NCBI GenBank assembly: GCA_030512295.1
Contig: JAULSR010000002.1
Span: forward strand, 8,308,001 to 8,372,000
Source: Bombardia bombarda
Lineage: Eukaryota > Ascomycota > Sordariomycetes > Sordariales > Lasiosphaeriaceae
DNA: 64,000 bases
Reading direction: 5' to 3'
The notes beneath the pieces were generated by a model, which was not told the origin of the DNA, made no database searches, and was given only the letters and a program-made list of their open reading frames with translations. Shown here in pieces: positions 45,620 to 58,300 of this stretch (positions are counted from its first letter, which is position 1; each line of letters starts with the position of its first letter). The position numbers were made by a program, and so were the translations under genes.

Positions 45620-48600
45620 TTAATCTAGAACACGGCCTGATACAGCCGCCCCACTCTTGTCACGCGTGACCGTCTTCTTTAGTGCTCTGCCCGATTGAAT
45701 TTCGCCCAGCAGTGCCATGGGGCGGCCAGCAGCCGGCGCTGCTGGCATACCACCGCCTATTCCTGGAGGTGGTGGTGGCGGCGGAGGGGCCATGCCCGGG
45801 ATCGGGGGCGGCCCGGGAGGGGGTGGCGGTGGAGGACCTGCCGGGGCATGGGCCTCGGGCATCGGAGGCGGCGGCGGAGGTGGTGGTGGGCCGCCTGGGA
45901 AGGAGCCCGGCATAGTAGAATGTGGCGGTGGGGCATTAACACCCTTTGGCGAGGTAGGGCTCTCCGATGGAGGTGGCGAAGCGATAGTAGGAGACATAGC
46001 CGACTTATCGCCAGCTGCAGACAAGGGACGAGGCGGTGCCATGGTACCAAAGAGGATGGACGCCAGGTGAGCGGCGCTTCTGCCACCTGGCCTGTCGTCG
46101 TCGTCGGAGTCATCATCTTCCTCGTCCTTGTCAGAGCCCCAGCCATCGTCATCATGTCGCTTCCGGGATACTGGAACAGACGGAGCTGGCGGGGCTGCTG
46201 TCTGTGACATACGATGGAATGGGTTGGTAGACACGTCCGGTTGGGGTGGTGCCGCAACTACTGGTACCGGCGGAGCGGGCGGAGCTGATGGGATTGAGGC
46301 TGCTGGTGCTTCAGAAGTCTGGGACATCATTCTGAAGTACGGGTTGCGGCTTTCCTTTTCGGCAACAGGGCTGGATGTGACGATTTGTGGGAGGGCAGCC
46401 ACAGGAGGGGGAGGGGTTGCTTTGCGTTCGAGTTCTTGGCTGCCACCAACCTGACTGCCACCCAGTGTCGGTGTTGACGCTTGGGGCGTGATTTGTTGCG
46501 GTCCCTCATCGTCGTCCGAGGAGGAGCTATCCTCATCGTCAATTGCCTCTAGTTGTTTGCGAAGCTCCTCCTCGCGCTTGCGAGCTGCCTCAATCTCGGC
46601 TCGGCGCGCTGCGAGTTCAGCCTCCTTCTTCTTGGCTTCTGCTACCGCAGCCTTCTTCTTCCGCTTCTCCTCCTCCTTCTTAAGCTTGCCTTGCCGAACC
46701 TGTTCCTCCAATGCCCTGAGGCGAGCATCAGCCTCTTCACGCTCCTTAGCAAGCTCGTCCTCTTGAGTTCTTGCGCTTTCCCTTTACCTACTAGTTAGTA
46801 ATAGCAATTTCGAAGTAGATTGCGGGACTTACTCAAGCTGTCGGGTAGCACGCTCTTGTTCCTCACGCTCCCGTTCCAGTCGCTCTTCCTCTGCCTTCTT
46901 GGCAGCAGCTTCTTCCTCGCCTCGCCTGTCATCAACCTTGGCAGCCTTTCTGCTCGGGGGCGGAGGGGGCTTTTTGGATTCGCTCTTAGGAGATTGGACT
47001 GCCGCTGGCGGGGGGCCCTGTTCTTCAGCAAGCCTTGCATGTCTCTCATTCTCTCGTCGAGCATCCTCCTCTTCTGCCTGCCTTAGCTTTGCAGCCCGTT
47101 CACCCCGCTCACGTTCCATCCGTTGCCCCGCAGTCTCACCAGGCTTACTGGGGGCTTTGATACCCAAAGCGGCGAGTCGTTCGGCCATACGCTGCTCGGC
47201 CTGCTGCTTGATGAATGCAGCACGCTCTTCTGGAGTCTTGTACGATGAGTACGAGCCACCTCCCGAAGCTGGAGTTGATGTAGGAGTAGCTGTACGAGAA
47301 GTAGTAGAAGAGGTATCAAGGCGAGCAGATGGCGGCGCTTCAGCCTTCACGGGCTCCTGCGTGGCCTTGCGTCCGCCCTGGCGATCTTGGGTTCTGATAC
47401 GTGCGGTCCGGCTCGAGCGTTGAAGGTCAAAAATGAAATCCCGAACCTCGTCTTCCACACCCAAGGCATCCTCCCATCGGCGCTTCTCATGCTCACTGGT
47501 GGAATCCTGGGAGCCTTCCTTCAGACTATCCTCAATACCAGTGGAGAACTCACGAACACTATCCTCAACATCCCGGACCATGCGCTCATTGTTCTCCTTC
47601 TCAGTTCTGATCTTGATGCTCTCTTCTTCCAAACGCTTTGGTGCATCTTGATCATCAGTCCCAACATCAACCTTTCTGCCAGTCAAAGCAGCAGTTCGCT
47701 GCTGCATCATAGCCTTTGCACGGGCCTTGAGCCTATCTGACTCGGTGACGGTACCACCAGGACCAGTCCCAATGATAGCAGCGGCACCTCCTGGATGAGC
47801 CTTGGCATCCTTCAGGCGGAACAACTCCAGTCTCGCGTCTGCAATGGCCTTTTCGGTCTTTCTAACCTGAGATGCTAAGTCGGGAATCTTATCAGTCAGG
47901 TTTTGGAGCTGGCGCTTCAGGGCTCGCCTCTCAGCATCAGAATCTCCACTGGCCAAGGAGGCATCAGGATGATTATCGATATCTTCTTGGATCCTCCGAA
48001 TGCGACGATAAAGTTCTTCAGCCTCTCGACGATCACGTCTATCAAGAATATCGTCTTCCTCAGCGCTCTTCTCATCCTTGAAGTCCATAGCGTCAAGGAG
48101 AACTTCCTTTTCTCTAATCTTCTTGCGCAGTTGATCCAGGGTCAGCTCGTCATTAGAGGTCGCGGACGCTGGAGAGTCTGGGCGAGGTGACCCAGTACCG
48201 ATTCTACGACGGGCACTGGACCGATATCCAACTGCGTCGTCATTATTCTTATAGACGGTGGCATCCTTGCGGTTAGCCCCAAAAGCTCCAGGTCCAGTTC
48301 CCCTGAAGGAGTGGTTCTTCAGATAGCTAACTCCAGTCTTCTGGGGCAGCAAGGAAGCACCTGAATTCTTCCTGAAGTCTGATTCCTGGTGAAGCATATT
48401 CTTGATGGTACCAATGGACTCGTTGAGATTTCTTGTAGAAGGAGGTACCAACTCGGCGGGAAGCTGATTGGGGAGGGGGTAGCCATTGAGCTTGCGGTAA
48501 ATCAAATGCATAGCCACGGCAAACTCATCCAGGTCCAAACGCCCCTTGTTGCCATGGTCGGCGAGAGTCCAAACGCGCTCAAGGTCAGGTTTATCCAAGC

Positions 48601-50040
48601 CACTCTGACCAAAGATCTCAATGGCTTGATCACCGCCAATATAGCCCTTGTTCAGACCATCCCAGGCTCTAAACAGAGAATCATATCTCGTCTTCTCCTC
48701 CTTGGTGATGGCCCAAGGAATCACAGCATTACCCTGCAGCCCAGCAGTTGTGTAGTTTTGCTGCTCGCGGCCTTGTTGAGGCATCATGCGAGCCTGCAGA
48801 GCATCGATATTCGGGAGACCGGTAGAAGGAGCATTAACCAGACCCCATTGTCCGGGTCTTCCGGTAGGCTGAGCATTCAGTGGAACAGCCATGCCGCTGT
48901 TTGGCATCAGACCAGAGCCGTATCCAGTGGTCATCGGGGGCATAGGTGGCCGAGGTCCAGCATAGCCAGTAGCTTGTGGGTTTGCTCCCGGGAATCCCGT
49001 TGCCTGTGCTTGAAGGCCTTGGTTTTGGCCCAGGAACCCTGTCTGCTGGCTGGGGAAGCCGGTCATCTGAGTCTGGAGAAGTTGCGAGTTCGATGATTGC
49101 GGCTGGGGGTGCTGGATAGTTGGTGGGGTGGCTGTGCTCTGTCGCAGAGAAAAGTCAGGTGCATTGCTGGCGGGAGCAGAGTTATTAGCTGCCTCCTCAG
49201 CAATACCGAAGTTGATAATGTCCACCATACTCGACACTTCGTTCTTGATGTTGTCAGGTAGGTTGATCGGAATCGTCTTCCCGGTAAGTTGCAAGTTACA
49301 CAGGTACATGGCCAGCGCGAACTCTGGGAAATGCAGTTGCCCGGATTTCGTAGTATCCGCCAAGGTCCATATATGGGAGAGTGCATCCCCGTCCAGTCTC
49401 GACCGTAGCAAGAGATCTCGTGCTTTCTCTCCAGTCATTGTAGCCTGGCCATCGCCAACCGCAGACTTGAATAGTGTCTCGAACTTGGCCTGGTCCTGGG
49501 CGGTGATGAACGATAGGCGTATGTTTGGGATCTTTGTCGCCTGTTTCTCGGCCCTGCGGCCTCGGGGCTTGGTCGAGGCGGCCTGGAAAGAAGCTGTCAT
49601 CTCACTGAAGCCAGTCGGCTGCGGCTTCACAGGTGTAGGAGGAGGCACAACAGACTGCGCAACAGTCTGCGGCTGAGGAGGGACATGGGCAGTTGGCTGC
49701 TGCTGCTGCTGCTGTTGCTGTTGCTGCTGAAACTGCTGCTGGTACTGCTGAGGAATGGCAGGCATCGCAGGAGCGGCGGACTGGAAGGACTGTTGCGGCT
49801 GGCCAAAGCCGGTGAACTGCGGCTGCATCTGGTCGGGGCCTTGGGGGGCTGCAGTCTCGGGAAGCCGGTATACTGCTGCTGTAGCGGAGCTTGGCCGAAC
49901 CCAGTAGGCTGGGGAGCAAAAGGGGTTGGTTGAGGCTGCTGTTGTTGGGCACCTCCGGCGCCGAACGAGCCGCCATACTGCCGCTGCTGACCGGCACGGG
50001 GGACGTTGCCGCCCAAAAAGGAGTTTGGATTCGAATACAT
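45620..50040 (-). CDS. PAN1: actin patch / endocytosis scaffold Pan1 (one apparent frameshift)
   Basis: Pan1 links endocytic coat proteins to Arp2/3-driven actin assembly. Exons are 46833-50040 and 45620-46781; intron 46782-46832 is 51 nt. The N-terminus MYSNPNSFLGG is typical of the family. Repeated QxTG motifs (QPTGFG, QYTGFP, QFTGFG, QMTGFP, QATGYA) are the known Ark1/Prk1 phosphosites. Two EH domains lie near residues 175-265 and 440-530, each with an EF-hand-like DxxxxGxL loop. Coiled coil follows, then an acidic stretch, a proline-rich region and a WH2-like end (GRPMALLGEIQSGRALKKTV). The frame changes in a G6/C6 run at 49843-49848: seven C would restore continuity, and the total coding length is one base short of a multiple of three, giving about 1456 residues if corrected. 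This may be a consensus error or a real mutation. Confidence 0.88.
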
Positions 50041-51732
50041 ATTGCGTGATAATTATGGCGGGCCCAGATTGGAGATGGACGGCCGAAATGAGCGAAAAGA
50101 AAAGGAGAGACGGGCGGCGCGGGCGACGCGGGCGACGATCTCGCTCCCCGATGATCGAGGTGTTTTGGATTCCGAATCTGCGAGTTCGTGGCTCAAACGC
50201 AAAGCTGCACAAACCGACAGACGGATTCGAGTAATTGTTCAGTAACCAAAATGAAATCAGAAGTAAGGAGAGCAGGTGAGCGCGTAGCACTCGTTCAAAA
50301 CTGATGACGAAGCTCTTGCGAGGCTGTCACCAATCTACCAGTCAGTCAGTCCAGTCAGTGGAGGCGCAGGACTGGGAGTGATTGGCATGGAAGCTTGGTC
50401 GGGCACTGACTGGCGGCAACTCTTGCTCGGTTGACGACGACACAACCAGCCACACCTAGATAGGTTCTAGCGTCGAGTGGCTGAGGTGTGTTCCAGTGAT
50501 GCCCGTGCATCACATCCCGTGTTTGCGGTCCGCCGTGTTGCAGATTGCAGTGTGGAGCACCAAGCGAGGTCCCTCTTACCGTCCCAGGAATCAGGCGTCT
50601 GCCATTGATGCCTCAGGCCTATATCACAGATTAAGGAGCTCGGGCTCCTCGGCGGGCAAGCAGCTCAAATTGCTGAACAGATCGGGCACACTGTGAGTTT
50701 GGGATCGTCGCGGGTGGAGATAGGCCCAGTTAATTGACTCCATCTCCTCCAATTCCAATGACGACGAGTGGCTTCCATCCCGCCACCATTCTAAGGTCCA
50801 CGGGCATCATCATATAGGATGAGACGGGCCATAGTATACTTCGGGACCCGCGATTTTTTTTACTCTCGTCGAGCTCCTGTGATGAGAATAACGAGATGCG
50901 TGAGAGGCGAGCTTGAAGAGTTGTTGCACAGGTCTGATGGATGCGCATGTGCAGAGTTCGCCAGCCTAGCCCGGTTAGGGAGGTCTTGGCCAGGGTCTCG
51001 GTCACATCATCGGCCAAGATGATAGCGCACACGCATTGATGCTGCAGCAAGCCAGCAACGAGCAACGAGCCACTCCGAGTTACTGGAGCAAACAGCGTCG
51101 AACCTGGTGGCAACCGTTATTCTACTGTGTACCACAGTAATCTCTCCGCCGCTCCGAGCGGGGATGCACAGACCAGCCCGGAATGTCCCCCCGTTGCCCT
51201 CCAATTTTCCCAAATTTTGGCCTCTGGTCCTTGTCTGGGGGGCCCGGAGGGGTCTCTGGGCGCTCAAGAGCGCCCACTATCGAGCCACTCCAATGGAGGG
51301 GTGAAGCGGTGGAGGGGTGGAGGGGAAGAGGGGCATGCAGGGTGAGCCTGCACTAGAGGACCAGAGCTGCAGCATGCACGCCGCTAAGCGCACAATGCCA
51401 AAGGCGGTCGGGCTCCGAGTTGAGCTGCAGAAGGGCAGCATTGCCAGCAAAGGGTGGACACCCCACCGATCCCGGCGGCCCAGGACCCAGGTCGAGCAAG
51501 CACGCCAGTGCACTTGACTATCCCTCATCTATACCGTAGCTCCTGCTCTCTTTCATTGCCTCCCCCTCCTTCCTTCCTCTTTATCTTCCGCCCTTTCCTC
51601 ATCATCCCCCTTCTCCCACCCAAACCCAAACCAATTTTCCTGCACCTTGACCTGGACAAAACTCAGGCTAAGCACAGCATACAGTTTCTTAATCCTTCAA
51701 CACCTCATCTCGACCTCTCCCCCGCCTTCAAT
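50041..51732. promoter_or_regulatory. divergent intergenic region, PAN1 / MET6
   Basis: This 1.7-kb region contains both promoters. The last 200 nt before MET6 form a strong pyrimidine-rich tract (about 51535-51625) followed by an A/C-rich leader, the usual layout of highly expressed fungal genes. No coding sequence is seen. Confidence 0.6.
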
Positions 51733-54186
51733 ATGGTCAAGTCTTCAGTTTTGGGATTCCCGTAAGTAACAAAGCCCCTCCCTCTCCCCCTCCCCCTCAC
51801 CGCTCCCCTGTCTGTTATCTGGTGCTGACTGTTCTGTCCGCAGCCGCATGGGAGTCCTGAGAGATCTCAAGAAGGCCAATGAGGCCTACTGGGGTGGCAA
51901 GCTCTCGCAGTTCGACCTCCTCGCCGAGGGCAAGAGACTCCGTCTCGCACACTGGAAGATCCAGAAGGACGCTGGCGTCGACATCATCCCTTCCAATGAC
52001 TTCGCCCACTACGACCATGTTCTCGACCACATTCAGCTGTTCAGCGTAGGTTGCAATGCCCCTCTATCCCCCGCACCCGGAGCTTATCAATTGACTCGAT
52101 CATTTAGGCCGCTCCCGAACGGTACACTTCCCAGAAGCTTGACCCTATCGATGAGTACTTCGCTATGGGCCGTGGCCACCAAAAGGGCGGTGTAGATGTT
52201 CCCGCCCTTGAGATGGTCAAGTGGTTTGACTCCAACTACCACTATGTCAAGCCCACTCTCCAAGACAACCAGACCTTTGCCCTCGCAAAGGACCCCAAGC
52301 CCGTTCGCGAGTACCTTGAGGCCAAGGAGGCTGGCTTCGAGACCAGACCTGTCCTTGTCGGCCCCGTTTCTTTCCTTGCCCTCGGCAAGGCCGACCGTGG
52401 TTCTTCCGTCAACCCCATCACTCTCCTAGACAAGCTCATCCCTGTCTACATTGAGCTCCTCAAGGCCCTCAAGGCTGCTGGTGCCGAGAGCGTTCAGATC
52501 GATGAGCCCATCCTCGTCTTCGATCTCTCTGCTGAGGTCAAGGCTGCCTTCAAGCCTGCCTATGAGGCCATCGCCGCCCTTGGCAGCGCTGGCCCCTCCG
52601 TCGTTGTCGCCACCTACTTCGGTGACATCGTCCATAACTTCGATGTGCTCCCCGCTTTCTCCGGAGTCCAGGGTATCCATGTCGACCTTGTCCGCAACCC
52701 CGAGCAGCTCGAGCCCGTGCTCAAGCAGCTCGGCCCCAAGCAGATCCTGTCTGCTGGTGTCGTTGACGGCCGTAACATCTGGAAGAACAACTTTGCCAAG
52801 TCCATTGAGTTGATCCAGACCGCCATCAAGGCTCTTAGCGAGGACCGTGTCATTGTTGCCACATCCAGCTCCCTCCTCCATACCCCTCACACCCTTGCCA
52901 GCGAGAAGAAGCTTCCCGCTGAGGTCTACAACTGGTTCTCTTTCGCTACTGAGAAGACCAAGGAGGTTGCCATCCTCGCTAAGGCCGTGACCAACCCTGG
53001 CTCTGTCAGCGCTGAGCTCGAGGCCAACGCTGCCGTTATCAAGTCCCGTGCTGAGTCCACCCGCACTAACGATCCCAAGGTTAAGGAGCGTCAGGCCCAG
53101 GTCACCCCCGAGCAGCACCTCCGCAAGTCTCCCTTCGATGCCCGTTACGCTCAACAGAAGGAGCACCTCAAGCTCCCACTGTTCCCTACCACCACTATCG
53201 GATCTTTCCCCCAGACAAGCGAGATTCGCATCCAGCGTAACAAGTTTACCAAGGGCGAGATCACCGAGGAGGAGTACGATGCTTTCATCCGCAAGGAGAT
53301 TGACTTCGCCATCAAGATCCAGGATGAGCTTGACCTTGACGTCTACGTTCACGGCGAGCCCGAGCGTAACGACATGGTTCAGTACTTCGGTGAGCGTCTC
53401 GAGGGATATGTCTTCACCACCCACGCTTGGGTCCAGTCTTATGGCTCCCGCTGCGTCCGTCCCCCAATCATTGTTGGCGATATCTCTCGCCCTAAGCCGA
53501 TGACCGTCAAGGAGTCCAAGTACGCTGCGTCCGTCTCCAAGAAGCCCATGAAGGGCATGCTTACCGGTCCCGTCACCTGCCTCCGGTGGTCTTTCCCCCG
53601 TGTCGACGTCCACCAGTCCGTCCAGTGCCAGCAGCTTGCTCTGGCCCTCCGCGACGAGGTCGTTGACCTTGAGGCCAACGGCATCTTCGTCATCCAGGTC
53701 GATGAGCCTGCCCTCCGTGAGGGTCTCCCTCTCCGCAAGGGATCCGAGCGTGAGGCCTACCTCCAGTGGGCCGTCGACAGCTTCAAGCTAGCCACCGCTG
53801 GTGTCGAGGACTCCACCCAGATCCACTCCCATTTCTGCTACTCCGAGTTCCAGGACTTCTTCCACGCCATCGCTGCGCTGGATGCCGATGTTCTCTCCAT
53901 TGAGAACTCCAAGTCCGATGCCAAGCTCCTCAAGGTCTTCATTGACGAGTCCTACCCTCGCCACATTGGACCCGGTGTCTATGACATCCACAGCCCTCGT
54001 ATTCCCTCCGAGGCTGAGTTCAAGCAGCGCATCTCTGAGATGCTGGAGTTCCTCCGCCCCGATCAGCTCTGGATCAACCCCGATTGCGGTCTGAAGACCC
54101 GCAAGTGGGATGAGGTCAAGGGTGCCCTTGCCGAGATGGTCAAGGCCGCCAAGTACTTCCGTGAGCAGTACGCCAACAAGGCCTAA
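51733..54186 (+). CDS. MET6: cobalamin-independent methionine synthase
   Basis: MetE/Met6 transfers a methyl group from 5-methyltetrahydropteroyl-polyglutamate to homocysteine, the last step of methionine synthesis, in the cytosol. Exons 51733-51761, 51844-52045 and 52108-54186 join in frame to 769 residues, the normal length. The short first exon (MVKSSVLGFP) is joined to RMGVLRDLKKANEAYW. Two homologous barrels are visible. The C-terminal barrel carries TTTIGSFPQT, GEPERNDMVQYFGE, IQVDEPALREGLPL, and zinc-ligand motifs HSHFCYSEF (His and Cys), IENSKSD (Glu region) and NPDCGLKTR (Cys). Third positions are strongly biased to C/G, unlike neighbouring genes, consistent with high expression. That bias also leaves a long meaningless open frame on the other strand. 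Confidence 0.97.
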
Positions 54187-55392
54187 GTGTGAGTAATAGA
54201 GTAGATAAGGGCATCCATTGAAGATGCAGGTGCTTGGTCCGGATTTTTTTCAACAGCATATTAGCATTTTGAGGGTTCGGGTCTATTTTCACGGTTTAAA
54301 AAACGGGTGACGATGATACCCTCAAAAAGCGCCAACTCAACTCGGCGTTAGACAGGCAGGAAAATCCGGGTTTTGTGTTTCAACAGCATTAGCATGATGG
54401 GGGGCCGCCATATTCAACTGGGCGTTGACGGTCAACGGGGTGAAAAGGTGTTATTTTGATTTGGTTTTTGGTTGATGGTTCGGGAATGGTTATACGGATC
54501 AGAGCCGACAGGCTGCGAACTGCATCTTCAACAATGATGCAATGTTCTTGTGTCCCTAACGGAGCGGCTTTCACCCAGGAGGTGTGAAGAAGAGATCTCC
54601 ATCGTGTTGGAGAGGGGAGCGATGACCTTGTTATATATACACTAATGTAAATGGTCAGTCAATATATTTAAGGGTTCTTCGCCTGAAACTGAGGATTTTC
54701 ATGCATTGTGATTTGCAAGTGAATATTGATTTTGAAGATGACTGTCGGATTTACGATCAATCAGAGGCATACAGCCGTCAGGCTGTGATTGGTCGACAGG
54801 ATGCAAAACAGTGGGGAGCTGGTCACGTGTCCCGGGAACCCCTCCAAAACCACCCACTTCCTGTCCCCGTAGTTCGTGATCCTTTTACATAGACAAGCAG
54901 ATCAATACAACAACAACAACCCCCAACCAACCCGTTCTCTACTGTTACTATAGTGACTAGTACGAATGACCTTGTCATTCCAACAATGACCTTCACGCTT
55001 TGTTCGTGGTTTTCCTCTTCTTCACTGTCGTACACCCTCGCGTCGACCTAATAACTGTTACAATAGATATTAAGACCTCTAAACATTGGAGGTTAACCAC
55101 TATGTAAATGGGATGATTCTCAATTTGGTATCCAATTTTGTGTGTGTATATTCAGTGAAAATATGTTCTCAAACATTCACAGCAACAAGCAACGCCATGC
55201 TTCCCCTGATGATATCATTCCGTCTTTGCTTTTTCTTCTCTCTTCTCGCAATGTCTAAAACACGTCGCCAACAGACAAGTAAAGAACAATATATATAAAC
55301 CAAAAATAAATAGATACAAGTTTGTTTGGTTGTTTATCACCAACGCCCTTCCCCTCACTTTTTATCACCCATTCTCTCCTTTACTAAAGACA
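54187..55392. other. convergent intergenic region, MET6 / GPI13
   Basis: This holds 3' UTRs of two convergent genes. A near-repeat of TTTCAACAGCATTAGCAT occurs around 54248-54266 and 54378-54394. The region is AT-rich toward 55300. No gene is supported. Confidence 0.5.
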
Positions 55393-58300
55393 TCACTCCG
55401 CCCACCCAAACACCTCACTGATAGCCAGCGTATTGCACCTCACCCCCGCTAGCGCCACCAATATCCCAAACAGATCCACCACCAACAACACCACAGCAGC
55501 CGTCATGAACCGCGGGCTGAACACGCGGTACAGCATCAGATGCCTGCGCAGCCAGCCCGCCCACATCATGGTCGCCAGCGCCTCGACGGCAAAATACACC
55601 GTGAACGCGCCGAGCGCGCGACTGACAGCGCCCAGCAGGCCCTTGCGGCGGGGATTCACCTTCCACAGCACCAGCAGCGGGACCGCCGCGGTAGCCACCA
55701 TCTGGCCGGCAAACGTGTTCAGCGCGACCGCCAGCGGGCTCCAGGGGTAGCGGATCGAGAAGAGCGGGACGAAGGCGCTGTCCCACTGGATGCTGCTGAG
55801 GACGGCCTGGTGGCCCGTCTTGAAGAAGTGGAAGCTGCCGAGGACGGCGAGCATGACGGGGCCGATGGCGGGCGAGGCGGCGGCGAGCGCGTTGAGGTCG
55901 ATAATCTCGGCGAGGGACAGGATCTGCCACATCAGCAGCGCAAGCGCGCCGCCGCCCATGGGCTTGGAGAGCAGGATGCAGGCGCCGAGGAGGTTGAGGG
56001 GGAGGAGCAGGTAGCGCGCGCCGTGCGCGTTGCCGTAGCCGAGCACCGTCACCTGGGCGGCCTTGCCCGACTTCATGGCTGACGTGATGATGGAGACGCA
56101 GGGGGGCGCCCAGACGAAGGCGGTGGTGCCGGCCACGAGGGCCATGGCGAGGACGGTCTGTGCCGTGTAGACGCTGAGGCTCTTGAGGAGGTTGGCGGGC
56201 AGGTCGGGGAGCCAGTTGCCGTTGTCGGCGGCGTCGAGGGTCCAGTAGGCGGCGGACAAAAAGAGACCCGCGCGGAAGACGGAGCCGATCCAGGTCGGCG
56301 CCAGGCCCTCGTAGGAGCGCGAGGGCACGAGGTAGGCCTTGATGATGGGCGGGAGGATCATAACTACGAGGAAGGGGATAACGAGCTGCCAGGGGGCCGA
56401 GGTGGAGGATGTCGCTGAGGCGTAGTACGTCGACGTGCAGTAGGGCATCTGCTCCTCGCGGCAGAGCTTGGAGAAGGACGCCAGGCGGCCGAGGAGGACG
56501 AAGAGCGCCGAGTGGTAGATGCTCAGATAGCGGTCTGCAAGTGATGGCAGCCTGAGCGCAGCCAGGGCCGAGACAAAGCCAAATGTCGTGATGAAGAATA
56601 GAAGAATCGAGTCTTCCCAGATGGTGTATGAGTTGGAGGCAAAGCCAATTGACGGGGCGAGCGTGAACACCACCGCCATCCACCCCCAGACCGTCTTGGG
56701 CCTGAGATTGAGGACGGTCTCCTTAGTATCGTAGAGCGTGACCAACACAGCCGCAATGCTCGTCAAGGCCGCGAATCCAGCGCCGCGATACCAATCGCCG
56801 GCCCCAGAGAGCAGAGACTGAACCACGCCACCTGCGAAGCCAGGAATGGCCCCGAGGAGGGCAGCGCGAACAAGACGCTTGTCTTGATCGCGGACAAAGG
56901 CTGTTTCTGCGTCAGGCTTCACCCCTTGCATCTCCAGACTCTTCTCGGCAGCATCCAGGTCCGCGTCGTATGCAATGGCCCCCTCGTCATCTCCGCCCAT
57001 GGAGGTGTAGACAAGGAGGGAAAGAACTCCCAGAGCCATGATGGAGATTCCAAGAGCCATGTTTACAAGGTCAAATCTCGCCCACAGGCTCTTGCATCGC
57101 GCCAGGGTCTCTTGCTGGTAGGTAGTAAACGCAGTGTAAACAGCCTCCCAGTCGACTCGTTTGCCCCTCTTTGCGACCAGAGCTTCGGCCTTGGCCCAGA
57201 GATCAGGAGGCGAGTCAGGGGTCGAGGTCTGCTCGATCCCGCGAGCAGCAAAGTACGAATTCTGATAGCGCTCGATGCCGGCAGCCGTCATCCTCTCCGC
57301 GGCAGCCAGATTGTCCCACGCGGTGCCCCTTACGCCAACAAACGCCTCCTCGATCGGGCGTCCAAGGTTGTTGTACGGGATGGGAATTCCCATCAGCAGC
57401 GCCAGGGTCGGGACAAGATCGATCTGGTTGACAGGCCTGATCTTGGCGGTATCGGGGGGTATGGCAAACTCCTCTTCCGTCCTGCCAAATACACTCTTGG
57501 GAGAATACATCCACAGCGCGGCTTCGACCTCGTCATCGCTCTCGCCGCCGTGGTCGCCCTTGCTATCCATGCCGTGGTCTCCCATGACAATCAAGACGGT
57601 ATCCTCGTCAATCGTCGCCACGAGGTCCTGGATGAAGGTGTTCATCTGCTGCAGCTTCTTGGTCATTTCGACATGGTCGGGCCCATAGCGGTGGCCAGCG
57701 TGATCTACCCCCAAGCAATGCGCGATGACAATGTCCCACTCGTCCTTCCTCTTCATCAAGGGGAAGATGTGGTCCGCCACTCCCTTGTCGACCGTGTGCA
57801 GATCCCACACATTGAAGCTGTCGTAGGCCTTGCTCATGTTGGGCTCAAAGTACCCCGGAAACAGCGATTCCCAGGTGTCGTCCCCCACGTGCACCATGCG
57901 CTTCCCCGCGTCCTGGAACTGCATAAGCAGGTTATCCTCCTCGACCGCAGTGCCGGAAAAGCTGCTACCCACATCGACAAACGTCGGCAGCGTCCCGGTC
58001 GTCAGGCCCTTCAGCCTCTGCAGCGTAGACGTCGGCGGGTCGGCGATAAAGGGCCGCAGGAAGGCATTGGTAGGCGAATGTAGCGCGATGTCGTACATGA
58101 AGGAAAACGCATTGTGGAAGGCCTCGTTGTCCCTGGTGGGGACGGTAAAGTCGTAGCGCAGGGCGTCGATGACGACGATTACGGCGCGCTCGAACGTCTT
58201 GGGGTGCCAGCAGCCGCCGCCGACAGTGCCCCTGCCCTTCCAAGCCGGGAGGATGTCGATGTTGCTGTTGCCGTTGAGCGTGGGCGGCGCGGCGCAGACC

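Noticed and set aside
52426..53613. 395-codon open frame on the minus strand
   Set aside because: It lies entirely inside MET6 and results from the strong third-position bias of that gene; no family resemblance.
55415..58083. Long open frames in other frames and on the opposite strand across GPI13
   Set aside because: Arg/Pro/His- or Leu/Val-rich shadow frames of a GC-rich gene; the GPI13 frame itself is complete and conserved.
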